9,506 bases of DNA from Candidatus Competibacteraceae bacterium (GCA_003527885.1 DPWB01000146.1:1-9506), one strand, 5' to 3'; numbered from the stretch's first letter, positions 1 to 6,593 are shown. Notes: generated by a model not told the origin, from the sequence alone. Made by a program: numbers and translations.

Positions 1-178
1 TGTCAGCGCGCAGGACATAGCGATCTTTTTCCTCTTTAATATCGACTGGCGGGATCCAATCGCAAGTCGCCACGCTGGATGGGTCCTCGCTGGAGGCGTT
101 GTAGGGTTCGAACAGCCGGTCCAGTTCCTGGCGCAGGCGATGAATGTGGTTCCAGGGCTCGTAACGGGTCGGGTTCAT
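1..178 (-). CDS. Hsp20 / alpha-crystallin family small heat-shock protein (N-terminal part, cut by window edge)
   Basis: Reading leftwards from the ATG at 178, 59 codons are open to the window edge. The product begins MNPTRYEPWNHIHRL and continues with RQELDRLFEPYN, the usual N-terminal amphipathic segment of bacterial Hsp20 proteins (family pattern W-x-x-x-x-x-L-x-x-E-x-x-R-L-F). At residues 41-59 it reads WIPPVDIKEEKDRYVLRAD, which matches the W-x-P-x-VDI-x-E-x-x-x-x-Y-x-x-x-AD opening of the alpha-crystallin domain. These proteins are cytoplasmic ATP-independent holdases that bind unfolding proteins during heat stress. The start is supported by a GAGG Shine-Dalgarno at 187-190, eight bases upstream, and by a sigma32-like promoter at 234-260. 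The gene is divergent from moaB. The rest of the crystallin domain and the C-terminal I-x-I motif lie outside the window, so the IbpA-versus-other-Hsp20 assignment is left open. Confidence 0.88.
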   Translation of the reverse strand, partial: MNPTRYEPWNHIHRLRQELDRLFEPYNASSEDPSSVATCDWIPPVDIKEEKDRYVLRAD

Positions 179-233
179 GGCAAAAACCTCGCTTGATCGG
201 GGGTGATCCGTCGGATCGGATCGATGGTGTTGT

Positions 234-260
234 AATAGGGGCGGGGCGGTGGATTTCAAG
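234..260 (-). promoter_or_regulatory. Sigma32-type heat-shock promoter for the hsp20 gene
   Basis: On the minus strand the sequence reads CTTGAAA (260 to 254), a 12-base GC-rich spacer, then CCCCTATT (241 to 234). The known sigma32 (RpoH) consensus is CTTGAAA, a 11-15 base spacer, and CCCCATnT, so the -35 element is perfect and the -10 differs by an A/T swap. Transcription would start near 227, giving a leader of about 50 nt before the ATG at 178. The position immediately upstream of a small heat-shock protein gene makes the call much stronger than the motif alone. Expected behaviour is heat induction through RpoH. Confidence 0.78.
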
Positions 261-314
261 TTGATCCGCCTCATTTTCTTTAGGTTGAGCGCAAGATTTT
301 TGGCGGATACGCTG

Positions 315-833
315 ATGAACGAAACTGGGTTTTTACCGCTGGCCATCGCGGTGCTGACGGTTTCCGATACCCGTACCGAGGCGGATGACGCCTCCGGGCG
401 CACCCTGGTGGAACGGCTGACGGCGGCCGGTCACCGGCTGGTGGACCGGACCCTCGTTCCCGACGATATTTACCGCATCCGGGCGGTGGTGTCGGGCTGG
501 ATCGCCGATCCCGAAGTGGCGGTGGTGCTGGTGACCGGCGGAACCGGTATGACCGGTCGCGACAGCACGCCGGAAGCGGTCCGGCCGTTGCTGGACAAGG
601 AAATCCCCGGCTTTGGCGAGCTGTTCCGAATGCTGTCCTGGGAGGAGATCGGCCCTTCGACCCTGCAATCACGGACCTTGGCCGGCTTGGCGAACGCGAC
701 CTTCATTTTTTGTCTGCCCGGTTCCACCGGCGCCTGTCGCACCGGTTGGGACCGCATCCTGCAACCGCAACTGGACGCGCGGACCCGGCCGTGCAATTTC
801 GTCGAACTGCTGCCGCGCTTGCGGGAACGGTAA
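315..833 (+). CDS. moaB: MoaB family molybdenum cofactor biosynthesis protein
   Basis: The 172-residue product matches the E. coli MoaB pattern along its length: [10 protein letters not shown] near residues 11-20, DDASG at 24-28, [13 protein letters not shown] at 71-83, [17 protein letters not shown] at 104-120, [13 protein letters not shown] at 134-146 and [10 protein letters not shown] at 153-162. The GGTG loop and D83 correspond to the molybdopterin-binding loop of the MogA/MoaB fold. MogA-type enzymes adenylylate molybdopterin before metal insertion; the exact role of E. coli-type MoaB is less settled, so I claim the family, not the reaction. The ATG at 315 is preferred over the in-frame GTG at 249 because it gives the family length (E. 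coli MoaB is about 170 residues) and because the GTG lies inside the hsp20 promoter. The Shine-Dalgarno is weak (GGCGGA, 302-307, spacing 7). purU follows after 21 bases, probably in one operon. Confidence 0.93.
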   Translation: MNETGFLPLAIAVLTVSDTRTEADDASGRTLVERLTAAGHRLVDRTLVPDDIYRIRAVVSGWIADPEVAVVLVTGGTGMTGRDSTPEAVRPLLDKEIPGFGELFRMLSWEEIGPSTLQSRTLAGLANATFIFCLPGSTGACRTGWDRILQPQLDARTRPCNFVELLPRLRER

Positions 834-854
834 GGGGGTCGCCGGAAGCGCAAC

Positions 855-1706
855 ATGCAGACCCTCCGCTATATTCTGACCATCGACTGCCCGGATCGGG
901 TCGGCATCGTGGCCGCCGTCTCCAATCTGCTGGCGGTCCATCACGGCAATATCGTCGAATCCGACCAGTTCAGCGATACCGAATCGGGCCGCTTTTTCAT
1001 GCGATTGGTGTTCGAGTTGGCTCCAGAAACCGAAACCGCGTTGCTGGAGCACTTCGAACCGCTGGCCGCGCGCTTTGCGATGGTGTGGCATCTCTACGAT
1101 CCGCGCTTGCTGCCGCGGGTGATGGTTCTGGTGTCCAAAGCCGAGCATTGCCTGAACGATTTGCTGTACCGGCACCGGACCGGCGCGCTGGCGATGGAGA
1201 TTACCGCCATCGTTTCCAACCATCGCGAGCTGGCGCATCTGGCGGAATGGCACGCGATTCCATTCCACTATCTGCCGCTGACAGCGGAGACCAAGCGCCA
1301 TCAAGAGCGGCGGATTCTGGAGCTGATCGAGGACACCGACACGGAACTGGTGGTGCTCGCCCGCTACATGCAGATTCTCTCACCGGAGCTCTGTCGGGCG
1401 CTGGCGGGTCGGGCCATCAACATCCACCACTCGTTCCTGCCGGGGTTCAAAGGCGCCAAACCCTACCATCAGGCGTACCGGCGCGGGGTGAAGTTGATCG
1501 GCGCCACCGCCCATTTCGTGACCGCGAATTTGGACGAAGGGCCGATCATCGAGCAGGAAGTGGAGCGGGTCGATCACGCCCAGACGCCGGCGCAACTGGC
1601 GGCGGTCGGGCGCGACATCGAAAACATCGTGCTGGCGCGGGCCATCCACTATCACCTGGAACGGCGGGTGTTTCTGAACGGCGGTAAAACGGTGGTATTG
1701 CGTTAG
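855..1706 (+). CDS. purU: Formyltetrahydrofolate deformylase
   Basis: This 283-residue protein hydrolyses 10-formyltetrahydrofolate to formate and tetrahydrofolate in the cytoplasm, balancing one-carbon pools and supplying formate for purine synthesis by PurT. Residues 1 to about 82 form an ACT-type regulatory domain ([20 protein letters not shown]); in known PurU proteins this region senses methionine and glycine. The rest is a formyltransferase fold: [10 protein letters not shown] at 121-130 and [19 protein letters not shown] from 189. The catalytic Asn/His/Asp triad of the GART/PurU superfamily is N189, H191 and D227 (LDEGPII), and the His-Asp spacing of 36 equals that in E. coli PurN (108/144). 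Length is normal for PurU, and the ACT domain plus KGAKPYHQA distinguish it from PurN. The start has GGAAG at 844-848, six bases upstream. It sits 21 bases after moaB and 11 bases before the membrane-protein gene. Confidence 0.96.
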   Translation: MQTLRYILTIDCPDRVGIVAAVSNLLAVHHGNIVESDQFSDTESGRFFMRLVFELAPETETALLEHFEPLAARFAMVWHLYDPRLLPRVMVLVSKAEHCLNDLLYRHRTGALAMEITAIVSNHRELAHLAEWHAIPFHYLPLTAETKRHQERRILELIEDTDTELVVLARYMQILSPELCRALAGRAINIHHSFLPGFKGAKPYHQAYRRGVKLIGATAHFVTANLDEGPIIEQEVERVDHAQTPAQLAAVGRDIENIVLARAIHYHLERRVFLNGGKTVVLR

Positions 1707-1717
1707 AGGGGCCGGCG

Positions 1718-2404
1718 ATGATCGAGCCGTTTTATCCCGCCGCCTTCCTGGTCGGTCTGACCGGCGGGGTCCACTGCTTCGGGATGTGCGGCGGCATCGT
1801 CGGCGCGCTGACGTTGGGGTTGCCGCCGGCGCGCGGGCATCCGCTGCTGGCCCGCTTGCCGTATCTGTTGGCCTATAACGGCGGCCGTGTCACCAGCTAT
1901 GCCAGCGCCGGGGCGTTGGCGGGCGGCGCGGGCGCGTGGGCGGCCAATCTGGTGTCGATCCACCACGCGCAACTGGGGCTGCAAATCATCGCCGGCCTGT
2001 TCATGATTCTGCTGGGGTTTTATCTGGCGGGCTGGTGGACGGCGCTCGGCCGGCTGGAGCGGGCGGGCGGCGTGCTGTGGCGGCGAATCGAACCGCTGGG
2101 CCGGCGGTTGTTGCCGGTGCGTACGCCGCTCCAGGCGCTGGGAATCGGGCTGGTATGGGGTTGGCTACCGTGCGGGCTGGTGTACAGCGTACTGGTCTGG
2201 GCGCTCGGCGCGGGCGGTGCCGGAAAGGGCGCTCTGCTGATGCTCTGCTTCGGGCTGGGCACGCTGCCGGCGTTGCTGGCGCTGGGCACCGTCGCTGCGG
2301 CGCTAGCCGCTTTCGTGCGTCGGCCGTGGGTTCGTCAGGTGGCCGGAATCCTGGTCGTGCTGTTTGGCTTCTATGAAATCGGCATGGCACTGCTGATGCA
2401 TTGA
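1718..2404 (+). CDS. TauE/DsbD-like integral membrane protein (COG2836 'sulfite exporter TauE/SafE' group)
   Basis: This 228-residue, very hydrophobic protein has about six predicted membrane segments (by eye near residues 7-30, 48-72, 84-107, 138-163, 168-198 and 206-226). Two conserved signatures place it in the COG2836 / DsbD-transmembrane-like group: GGVHCFGMCGG at 16-26 in the first segment and WLPCGLVYS at 149-157 in the fourth. The Cys pair C20/C24 and the Pro-Cys at 151-152 recall DsbD/CcdA, and the H-C-x-G-M-C spacing suggests thiol chemistry or metal handling. Homologues are commonly annotated as sulfite exporters and are often found beside ccoGHIS cytochrome oxidase assembly genes; no such neighbour is visible here, so substrate and role remain unknown. 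A strong Shine-Dalgarno (AGAGGGG, 1705-1711) overlaps the purU stop, so it is probably co-translated with purU. It is the last gene before the 300-base gap. Confidence 0.85.
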   Translation: MIEPFYPAAFLVGLTGGVHCFGMCGGIVGALTLGLPPARGHPLLARLPYLLAYNGGRVTSYASAGALAGGAGAWAANLVSIHHAQLGLQIIAGLFMILLGFYLAGWWTALGRLERAGGVLWRRIEPLGRRLLPVRTPLQALGIGLVWGWLPCGLVYSVLVWALGAGGAGKGALLMLCFGLGTLPALLALGTVAAALAAFVRRPWVRQVAGILVVLFGFYEIGMALLMH

Positions 2405-2465
2405 GTGCGGGAGCTGAGGCGCTCTGGCGCTGATCGAGCGCCCCTGACTGTCCACGCGAACCACC

Positions 2466-2553
2466 AAAATCGATAGGATCGAAAGCCGATCAGCTATTTT
2501 TAAATTGGATTGGCGGCTGTTTGCGCTTAAAATCGACCTTGAATGGATCGAAA
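2466..2553. repeat. Imperfect two-block direct repeats in the intergenic region
   Basis: AAAATCGA occurs at 2466-2473 and 2529-2536, and GGATCGAAA at 2476-2484 and 2545-2553, in the same order. The blocks are separated by 2 bases in the first unit and 8 in the second, and the first blocks start 63 bp apart, about six helical turns. The second unit overlaps the predicted -35 box and spacer. Possible regulator-binding sites, though short AT-rich matches can arise by chance. Confidence 0.35.
2473..2501 (+). terminator. Probable Rho-independent terminator after the moaB-purU-membrane protein run
   Basis: A hairpin can form from ATAG-GATCG (2473-2481), a loop AAAGC (2482-2486), CGATC (2487-2491), a two-base bulge AG, and CTAT (2494-2497), followed directly by TTTT (2498-2501). 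The stem is nine pairs with one bulge and is AT-containing, so it is moderate in strength. It lies about 70 bases after the stop at 2404 and upstream of the probable promoter of the next unit, where a terminator would be expected. Confidence 0.42.
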
Positions 2554-2568
2554 TAATGACAAAATAAT
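2539..2568 (+). promoter_or_regulatory. Probable sigma70 promoter for the HD-GYP / GGDEF-EAL / topB-recQ unit
   Basis: TTGAAT (2539-2544, four of six to TTGACA) is followed after 18 bases by AATAAT (2563-2568, five of six to TATAAT). It is the best -35/-10 pair I find in the AT-rich gap, lies downstream of the probable terminator, and would start transcription near 2575, about 130 bases before the HD-GYP ATG. A 12-bp palindrome covers the expected start point, and one copy of a direct repeat overlaps the spacer, so repression or activation there is plausible. This is motif evidence only. Confidence 0.4.
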
Positions 2569-2575
2569 TAAACAT

Positions 2576-2704
2576 ATGTTTTATTGGTCGCCTTGTAAGG
2601 ATATGGGTCCTACAGAAGAGGTTGGCGAAGTGTCTGTGAATCAAAAATGTGATAGCGGTGGCTCAATCCGGCGAACGGCGTGCGGGCGCATCGGAGAGCG
2701 TTAA
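2576..2704 (+). other. Possible small leader ORF abutting the HD-GYP gene
   Basis: An ATG at 2576 opens a 42-codon frame whose TAA (2702-2704) directly touches the HD-GYP ATG at 2705, giving TAAATG, and which is in the same frame as that gene. A shorter version starting at GTG 2630 is preceded by a good Shine-Dalgarno (AAGAGG, 2616-2621, spacing 8) and would encode 25 residues beginning MSVNQKCDSGG with two cysteines. I recognise no homologue. It could be a translated leader that couples ribosomes to the HD-GYP start, or a chance ORF; the HD-GYP gene has its own Shine-Dalgarno, so coupling is not required. Confidence 0.2.
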
Positions 2705-4006
2705 ATGGATATCACGGTCGATCTGGGGCAGACCATCCACGCACTGTCGGATGTGCTGGATTTCGCCGGCGTCGATCAGGGGTTTCACGGCAAGCGGGTC
2801 GCGGTCATGGCCTGGCACTGCGGTCGCGTGCTGGGGCTGAACGAGTCGGAAACGGAGGATTTGTATTACGCCGGTCTGCTGCATGATTGCGGGATGTCCT
2901 CGCCGAGCGTCGACGGTCGCTTGCGCCATCCACTGGGCTGGGAACACGACGAAGGGCATTGCCTCAAGGGGGAGGCGCTGTTGGGGCAGTTTGCTCCGCT
3001 GGCGCATTTGGCCCCCATCGTCCGCCACCACCACGGTCGTTGGGATGCGCTGCGGACGATGGATATCCCCGAACCGGTCGGCCGTTCCGCCAATCTGATT
3101 TATCTGGTGGATCGCGTGGACGTGCTCACCGCCGCCCATCAGGAGCGCGATCCGCTGCTGGCGCGCCATGCGGTGCGCGACGCGATATGGCAGCTCAGCC
3201 GCTCGTTTTTTTCTCGGGAGCTGGTGACGCCATTTTTGGATATCTCGGATAACGAAGCGTTCTGGCTCAGCCTGGAAGAGCGCCATCTAAACCGCTTTCT
3301 GTTCGAACGGAAGCAAAAAACGCGGGTGAAACGCATTTGCTTTATGGAGCTGCGGCAATTGGCGCTGATGTTCGTGCGGATCGTGGATGCCAAAAGCCCG
3401 CTGACCATGCAGCACTCGCTGGGCACGGCGCGACTGGCGCGGTTTCTGGCGTACAAAGCAGGGCTGGCGGAGGAGGTTCAGGATAAAATGGAGGTGGCTG
3501 GATTATTGCATGATTTGGGAAAATTGCGCGTGCCGAACGAAATTCTCGAAAAACCGGGCAAGTTGAACCGCGAAGAACGGTCGCTCATTGAGCGCCACAG
3601 TTTTGAAACCTATCAAATTTTAAGCGGTATCAAGGGCTTGGAGGACATCACGCTGTGGGCGGCCTGCCATCATGAAACCCTGGATGGCCGGGGATATCCT
3701 TTTCGTCTCGCCGGCGAAGATTTGACGCTGGAAATGCGCATCATCGCGGTGTCTGACGTATTTCAGGCGCTCGCCCAACGCCGACCCTACCGACCGTCAT
3801 TATCGGCGGCCGAAGTGCTGGACATGTTGCGCGCCTTCGTTGGCCAGCGCCGGTTGGACGGTGCGGTGGTGGACATGATCGGACACGATCTGGAGCAGGC
3901 ATGGGCGCTGGCGACCGGTTCAAACCTTAAGGCGGAATTCGCCGGCGGCGATAGCCCGAATCCGGTCGAGACCTCCGATGGCCCGGCGCTACCGGTGGAC
4001 CGTTAA
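2705..4006 (+). CDS. Tandem HD / HD-GYP domain cyclic-di-GMP phosphodiesterase
   Basis: This 433-residue, apparently soluble protein has two HD modules. The C-terminal one (about 215-400) is a full HD-GYP domain: H237 (MQHSLGTARLARFLA), HDLGK at 269-273, H298, HHETLDGRGYP at 322-332 and D351. HD-GYP proteins hydrolyse c-di-GMP to GMP or pGpG at a metal centre, so catalysis is likely. The N-terminal module (about 20-145) keeps candidate ligands H28, H60-D61 (LLHDCGM), H85, H108-H109 and D137, but has no GYP, HDCGM in place of HDxGK and HHH in place of HHE. It is a diverged HD domain, possibly sensory or with another activity. No receiver domain or membrane segment is seen. The start at 2705 is fixed by GGAGAG (2693-2698) and an in-frame TAA immediately upstream. 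The REC-PAS-PAS-GGDEF-EAL gene follows 49 bases downstream and probably forms an operon with it. Confidence 0.93.
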   Translation: MDITVDLGQTIHALSDVLDFAGVDQGFHGKRVAVMAWHCGRVLGLNESETEDLYYAGLLHDCGMSSPSVDGRLRHPLGWEHDEGHCLKGEALLGQFAPLAHLAPIVRHHHGRWDALRTMDIPEPVGRSANLIYLVDRVDVLTAAHQERDPLLARHAVRDAIWQLSRSFFSRELVTPFLDISDNEAFWLSLEERHLNRFLFERKQKTRVKRICFMELRQLALMFVRIVDAKSPLTMQHSLGTARLARFLAYKAGLAEEVQDKMEVAGLLHDLGKLRVPNEILEKPGKLNREERSLIERHSFETYQILSGIKGLEDITLWAACHHETLDGRGYPFRLAGEDLTLEMRIIAVSDVFQALAQRRPYRPSLSAAEVLDMLRAFVGQRRLDGAVVDMIGHDLEQAWALATGSNLKAEFAGGDSPNPVETSDGPALPVDR

Positions 4007-4059
4007 TGCCAGCCTCCGCGTCCTCGACCGATAACGTCTCGGCGTCAACGCTCGCATGA
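4006..4059 (+). other. 17-codon ORF overlapping both c-di-GMP genes (possible translational-coupling relay)
   Basis: An ATG at 4006 shares its A with the HD-GYP stop (TAATG, 4004-4008). The frame runs 17 codons (MPASASSTDNVSASTLA) and its TGA (4057-4059) overlaps the ATG of the next gene in an ATGA junction (4056-4059). A Shine-Dalgarno-like GGTGGA (3994-3999) lies six bases upstream, while the ATG at 4056 has no clear one of its own. Both junction types are known termination-reinitiation arrangements. The peptide is low complexity (Ser/Ala), so any role would lie in being translated. It may be coincidence, particularly if the downstream gene really starts at GTG 4122. Confidence 0.25.
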
Positions 4060-6572
4060 TCGTGGCCGAGCGTTCGATTGACGGGGGTCAGACACGGGTG
4101 GCGGCATTCGGAGCGGATTCAGTGGATAGCCTGCCGGACAATCAGATCAGAATTCTGGTCGTCGACGATGATCCGCTCATGCGCGCGCTCATCGAGGACA
4201 CGCTGAGCGAGGAAGGGTTTAGCGTCGAGCAGGCGAGCAGCGGTGAAGTCGCGCTTTTTACCTTTGCCGGGAAGCCGTTCGATCTGATCTTGCTCGATGT
4301 GCTCATGCCGGGGTTGGACGGTTTCGCCACCTGTGTCCGGTTGCGCCAGCTGCCGGCCGGGACCCACGTGCCGATCATGATGATTACCGCCCTGGACGAT
4401 GAAGCGTCTATCCGGCACGCCTACGGAGCTGGCGCCACCGATTTCATCACCAAGCCGATCAACGCTTTCATGCTGGTTCACCGTATCCGCTATATCCTGC
4501 GCGCCAGCGCGGCCATGCGGGAACTCACGTGGCGGCTCGATTTCCAGCGGGTGCTGATCGAGACGATTCCGGTGCCGATCCTGGTGGAGGACGCCAGGGA
4601 GCATTGCCTGGTCTGCAACCCCGCTTTCGATGCCCTGACGGGTCGGGGCGGGGTCGGAGCGACGGACTCCGCCGCGCCAGAGCCCGGCTACTGGATACCC
4701 AAGCCGGCGTATTCGCTCGACGGCGAGCGCAGTTTCCGGCCCTGGCAGCAGCGGGTGTACGAGACGGAGATGCTGGGCGCGGACAGCACACCCAGGTCTG
4801 TCCTGGTCCATCAGGCGATTTTCACCTTGCCGGCGACCAGCAAATCGGGCGTCATCAGCGTCGTTTTGGACATCACCGAGCGCAAGAAGTACGAGGAAAA
4901 CCTGCGTTTGGCCGAAACCGTCTTTCAGACCGCCGCGGACGCCATCATGGTGACCGACGCCGGCGGGGTCATCAAGTCGGTCAATCCGGCGTTTACCGCG
5001 ATCACGGGTTATACCCCACAAGAAGTGATCGGCTCGACTCCGAAGATTTTAAAGTCCGGCCGGCATGACAGCCAGTTCTATGCGACGTTGTGGCAGAGTC
5101 TGCGCGAGGCTGGAAGATGGTCGGGCGAACTGTGGCAGCGGCGCAAGAACGGCGAAATTTATCCGGTCTGGGAAAACATTGCGGCGGTCCGTTCCCCGGA
5201 AGGCCGCACCATGGAGTTCGTGGCGTTTTTCAACGACATCACCGCGCGCAAACGGGCCGAGCAGGAGATTTTTTACCGCGCCAACTACGATCCGCTGACC
5301 GGGCTACCGAACCGTGGCCTGTTGCGCGAGCGGCTGGAACAGGCCCTCAAGCAAGCGCGCCGCTACAATCGCCAAGTGGCGCTCATGTTCGCCGATCTCG
5401 ACCGTTTCAAGCAGGTCAACGATAGTATGGGCCACAGTTGGGGCGACCGCTTGCTCTGCCAGGCCGCGCTGCGCCTGGAGGCGTGCGTGCGGGACACCGA
5501 CACCGTGGCCCGCCAGGGCGGCGACGAGTTCGTGGTGGTGCTGCCCAACATCGCCGAGGAGCACGATGCCTGGGTCGTGGCGGAGAAAATTATCGCCCGT
5601 TTGGCGGAACCGTTCGACTTGGGCGGCGACAGCGTGCGGATCGGCGCCAGTATCGGCATCGCCTTGTGCCCGACCCACGGAGAAGATTCGGAAGATTTGG
5701 TGCGCCACGCCGATTTGGCGATGTACCAGGCCAAGCTGGCCGGACGCAATACCTATCGGGTCTACGAACCGGCCATGAGCGACGAGCTCACCCGGCAACT
5801 GCGGCTGGAGAGCGACTTGCGCTTCGCCTTGGAGCGGGGCGAACTGGCGGTGCATTTTCAGCCGATCGTGGAAGTGGCCAGCGGGCGGTTGGCGGGCGCC
5901 GAGGCGCTGTTGCGCTGGCATCATCCCCAGCGCGGCCCGGTGCCGCCGAGCGAGTTTGTCCCATTGGCTGAAGAAAAGGGCCTGATGCGGGAAATCGGCG
6001 CTTGGGTGCTGGATCGCGCTTGTCAGACTCTGGAGCGCTGGCATGGGCTCGGGTTGAATATACCGCTCGCGGTCAACCTGTCGAGCGCTCAAGTCCTGCG
6101 CGGTTTGTCGGTGGAGGTCTTGAAGGGCTTGTTCGAGCGCTATCATTTGACGCCGCAAAATCTGGTTTTCGAGGTGGCGGAAGGGCTTTTGCTGACAGAT
6201 GGCGCACAAACCCGCCAATGGCTTGATGAGGTTCGGGAGCTGGGCATCCAATTGCACTTCGATGATTTCGGGACGGGTTATTCCTCGCTCTCCTGTCTGA
6301 AACGGTTTTCGATCGATCGGGTCAAGATCGATCTTTCCTTCGTGCGCGACATGGTGGTGGATGCCGGGGATCGAAGCTGGGTGCAAGCGATTTTGGCATT
6401 GAGCGCCATTTTGGGGATCGAGGTGGTGGCGGAAGGTGTCGAAACCCAGCAGCAGCTGGAGTTATTGCGGAGTTTGGGGTGCGGTTACGCCCAAGGTTAT
6501 TATTTCTCCCCCCCGATGGATGACGGAGGCTTCATCGCCGTCGCCCGGCGTCTGGGCGCCCTGCCGGCCTAG
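4056..6572 (+). CDS. REC-PAS-PAS-GGDEF-EAL response regulator, c-di-GMP synthesis/degradation
   Basis: The 838-residue protein carries, in order: a receiver domain (about 31-148; acidic D37/D38, phospho-acceptor D81, T111, K133); a PAS-like region (about 160-275, ending DITERKK); a second PAS with its C-terminal motif (about 283-402; VTDAGGVIKSVNPAFTAITGY, ending DITARKR); GGDEF (about 405-572; G488-GDEF, product-inhibition site R479-x-x-D482 five residues before it); and EAL (about 580-830; E616-AL, N674, E706, D736-D737, K757, E793, Q813). All catalytic and metal residues I can check are present in both output domains, so it may both make c-di-GMP from GTP and cleave it to pGpG. No membrane segment is seen; input is by phosphorylation and whatever the PAS domains sense. 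No partner kinase lies in the window. The ATG at 4056 lacks a clear Shine-Dalgarno; GTG 4122, preceded by GGAG (4110-4113, spacing 8), would give 816 residues and keep the receiver whole. Confidence 0.95.
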   Translation: MIVAERSIDGGQTRVAAFGADSVDSLPDNQIRILVVDDDPLMRALIEDTLSEEGFSVEQASSGEVALFTFAGKPFDLILLDVLMPGLDGFATCVRLRQLPAGTHVPIMMITALDDEASIRHAYGAGATDFITKPINAFMLVHRIRYILRASAAMRELTWRLDFQRVLIETIPVPILVEDAREHCLVCNPAFDALTGRGGVGATDSAAPEPGYWIPKPAYSLDGERSFRPWQQRVYETEMLGADSTPRSVLVHQAIFTLPATSKSGVISVVLDITERKKYEENLRLAETVFQTAADAIMVTDAGGVIKSVNPAFTAITGYTPQEVIGSTPKILKSGRHDSQFYATLWQSLREAGRWSGELWQRRKNGEIYPVWENIAAVRSPEGRTMEFVAFFNDITARKRAEQEIFYRANYDPLTGLPNRGLLRERLEQALKQARRYNRQVALMFADLDRFKQVNDSMGHSWGDRLLCQAALRLEACVRDTDTVARQGGDEFVVVLPNIAEEHDAWVVAEKIIARLAEPFDLGGDSVRIGASIGIALCPTHGEDSEDLVRHADLAMYQAKLAGRNTYRVYEPAMSDELTRQLRLESDLRFALERGELAVHFQPIVEVASGRLAGAEALLRWHHPQRGPVPPSEFVPLAEEKGLMREIGAWVLDRACQTLERWHGLGLNIPLAVNLSSAQVLRGLSVEVLKGLFERYHLTPQNLVFEVAEGLLLTDGAQTRQWLDEVRELGIQLHFDDFGTGYSSLSCLKRFSIDRVKIDLSFVRDMVVDAGDRSWVQAILALSAILGIEVVAEGVETQQQLELLRSLGCGYAQGYYFSPPMDDGGFIAVARRLGALPA

Positions 6573-6593
6573 CCGACAATCCTTTTCCCCCTC

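Larger units (their letters stand above)
2405..2704. other. AT-rich intergenic region separating two transcription units
   Basis: This 300-base stretch is visibly richer in A and T than its flanks, especially from 2466 to 2590. It holds a GC-rich hairpin without a U-tract (2418-2442), a probable terminator (2473-2501), two-block direct repeats (2466-2484 and 2529-2553), a probable sigma70 promoter (2539-2568), a 12-bp palindrome (2570-2581) and a short ORF (2576-2704). I recognise no tRNA or riboswitch in it. In particular I do not see the conserved GEMM c-di-GMP riboswitch core, although the downstream gene is a c-di-GMP enzyme. Confidence 0.6.

Noticed and set aside
179..233. RNA thermometer in the hsp20 leader
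   Set aside because: A GATCC/GGATC hairpin with a three-base loop is possible, but I found no convincing pairing that covers the GAGG ribosome site, nor a ROSE or FourU arrangement.
249..314. N-terminal extension of MoaB from a GTG at 249
   Set aside because: It would add 22 residues absent from MoaB proteins, has no matching family sequence, and overlaps the hsp20 promoter.
2418..2442. A 7-bp GC hairpin (GGCGCTC / GAGCGCC) as a terminator
   Set aside because: The loop is 11 bases and no T-run follows; the hairpin at 2473-2501 with a T-run is the better candidate.
2569..2704. c-di-GMP riboswitch in the leader of the HD-GYP gene
   Set aside because: I looked because of the enzyme downstream but see no GEMM-type conserved core or three-way helix pattern.
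5304..6386. A 360-codon minus-strand ORF opposite the GGDEF-EAL gene
   Set aside because: Antisense shadow; the plus-strand frame contains every GGDEF and EAL catalytic residue.
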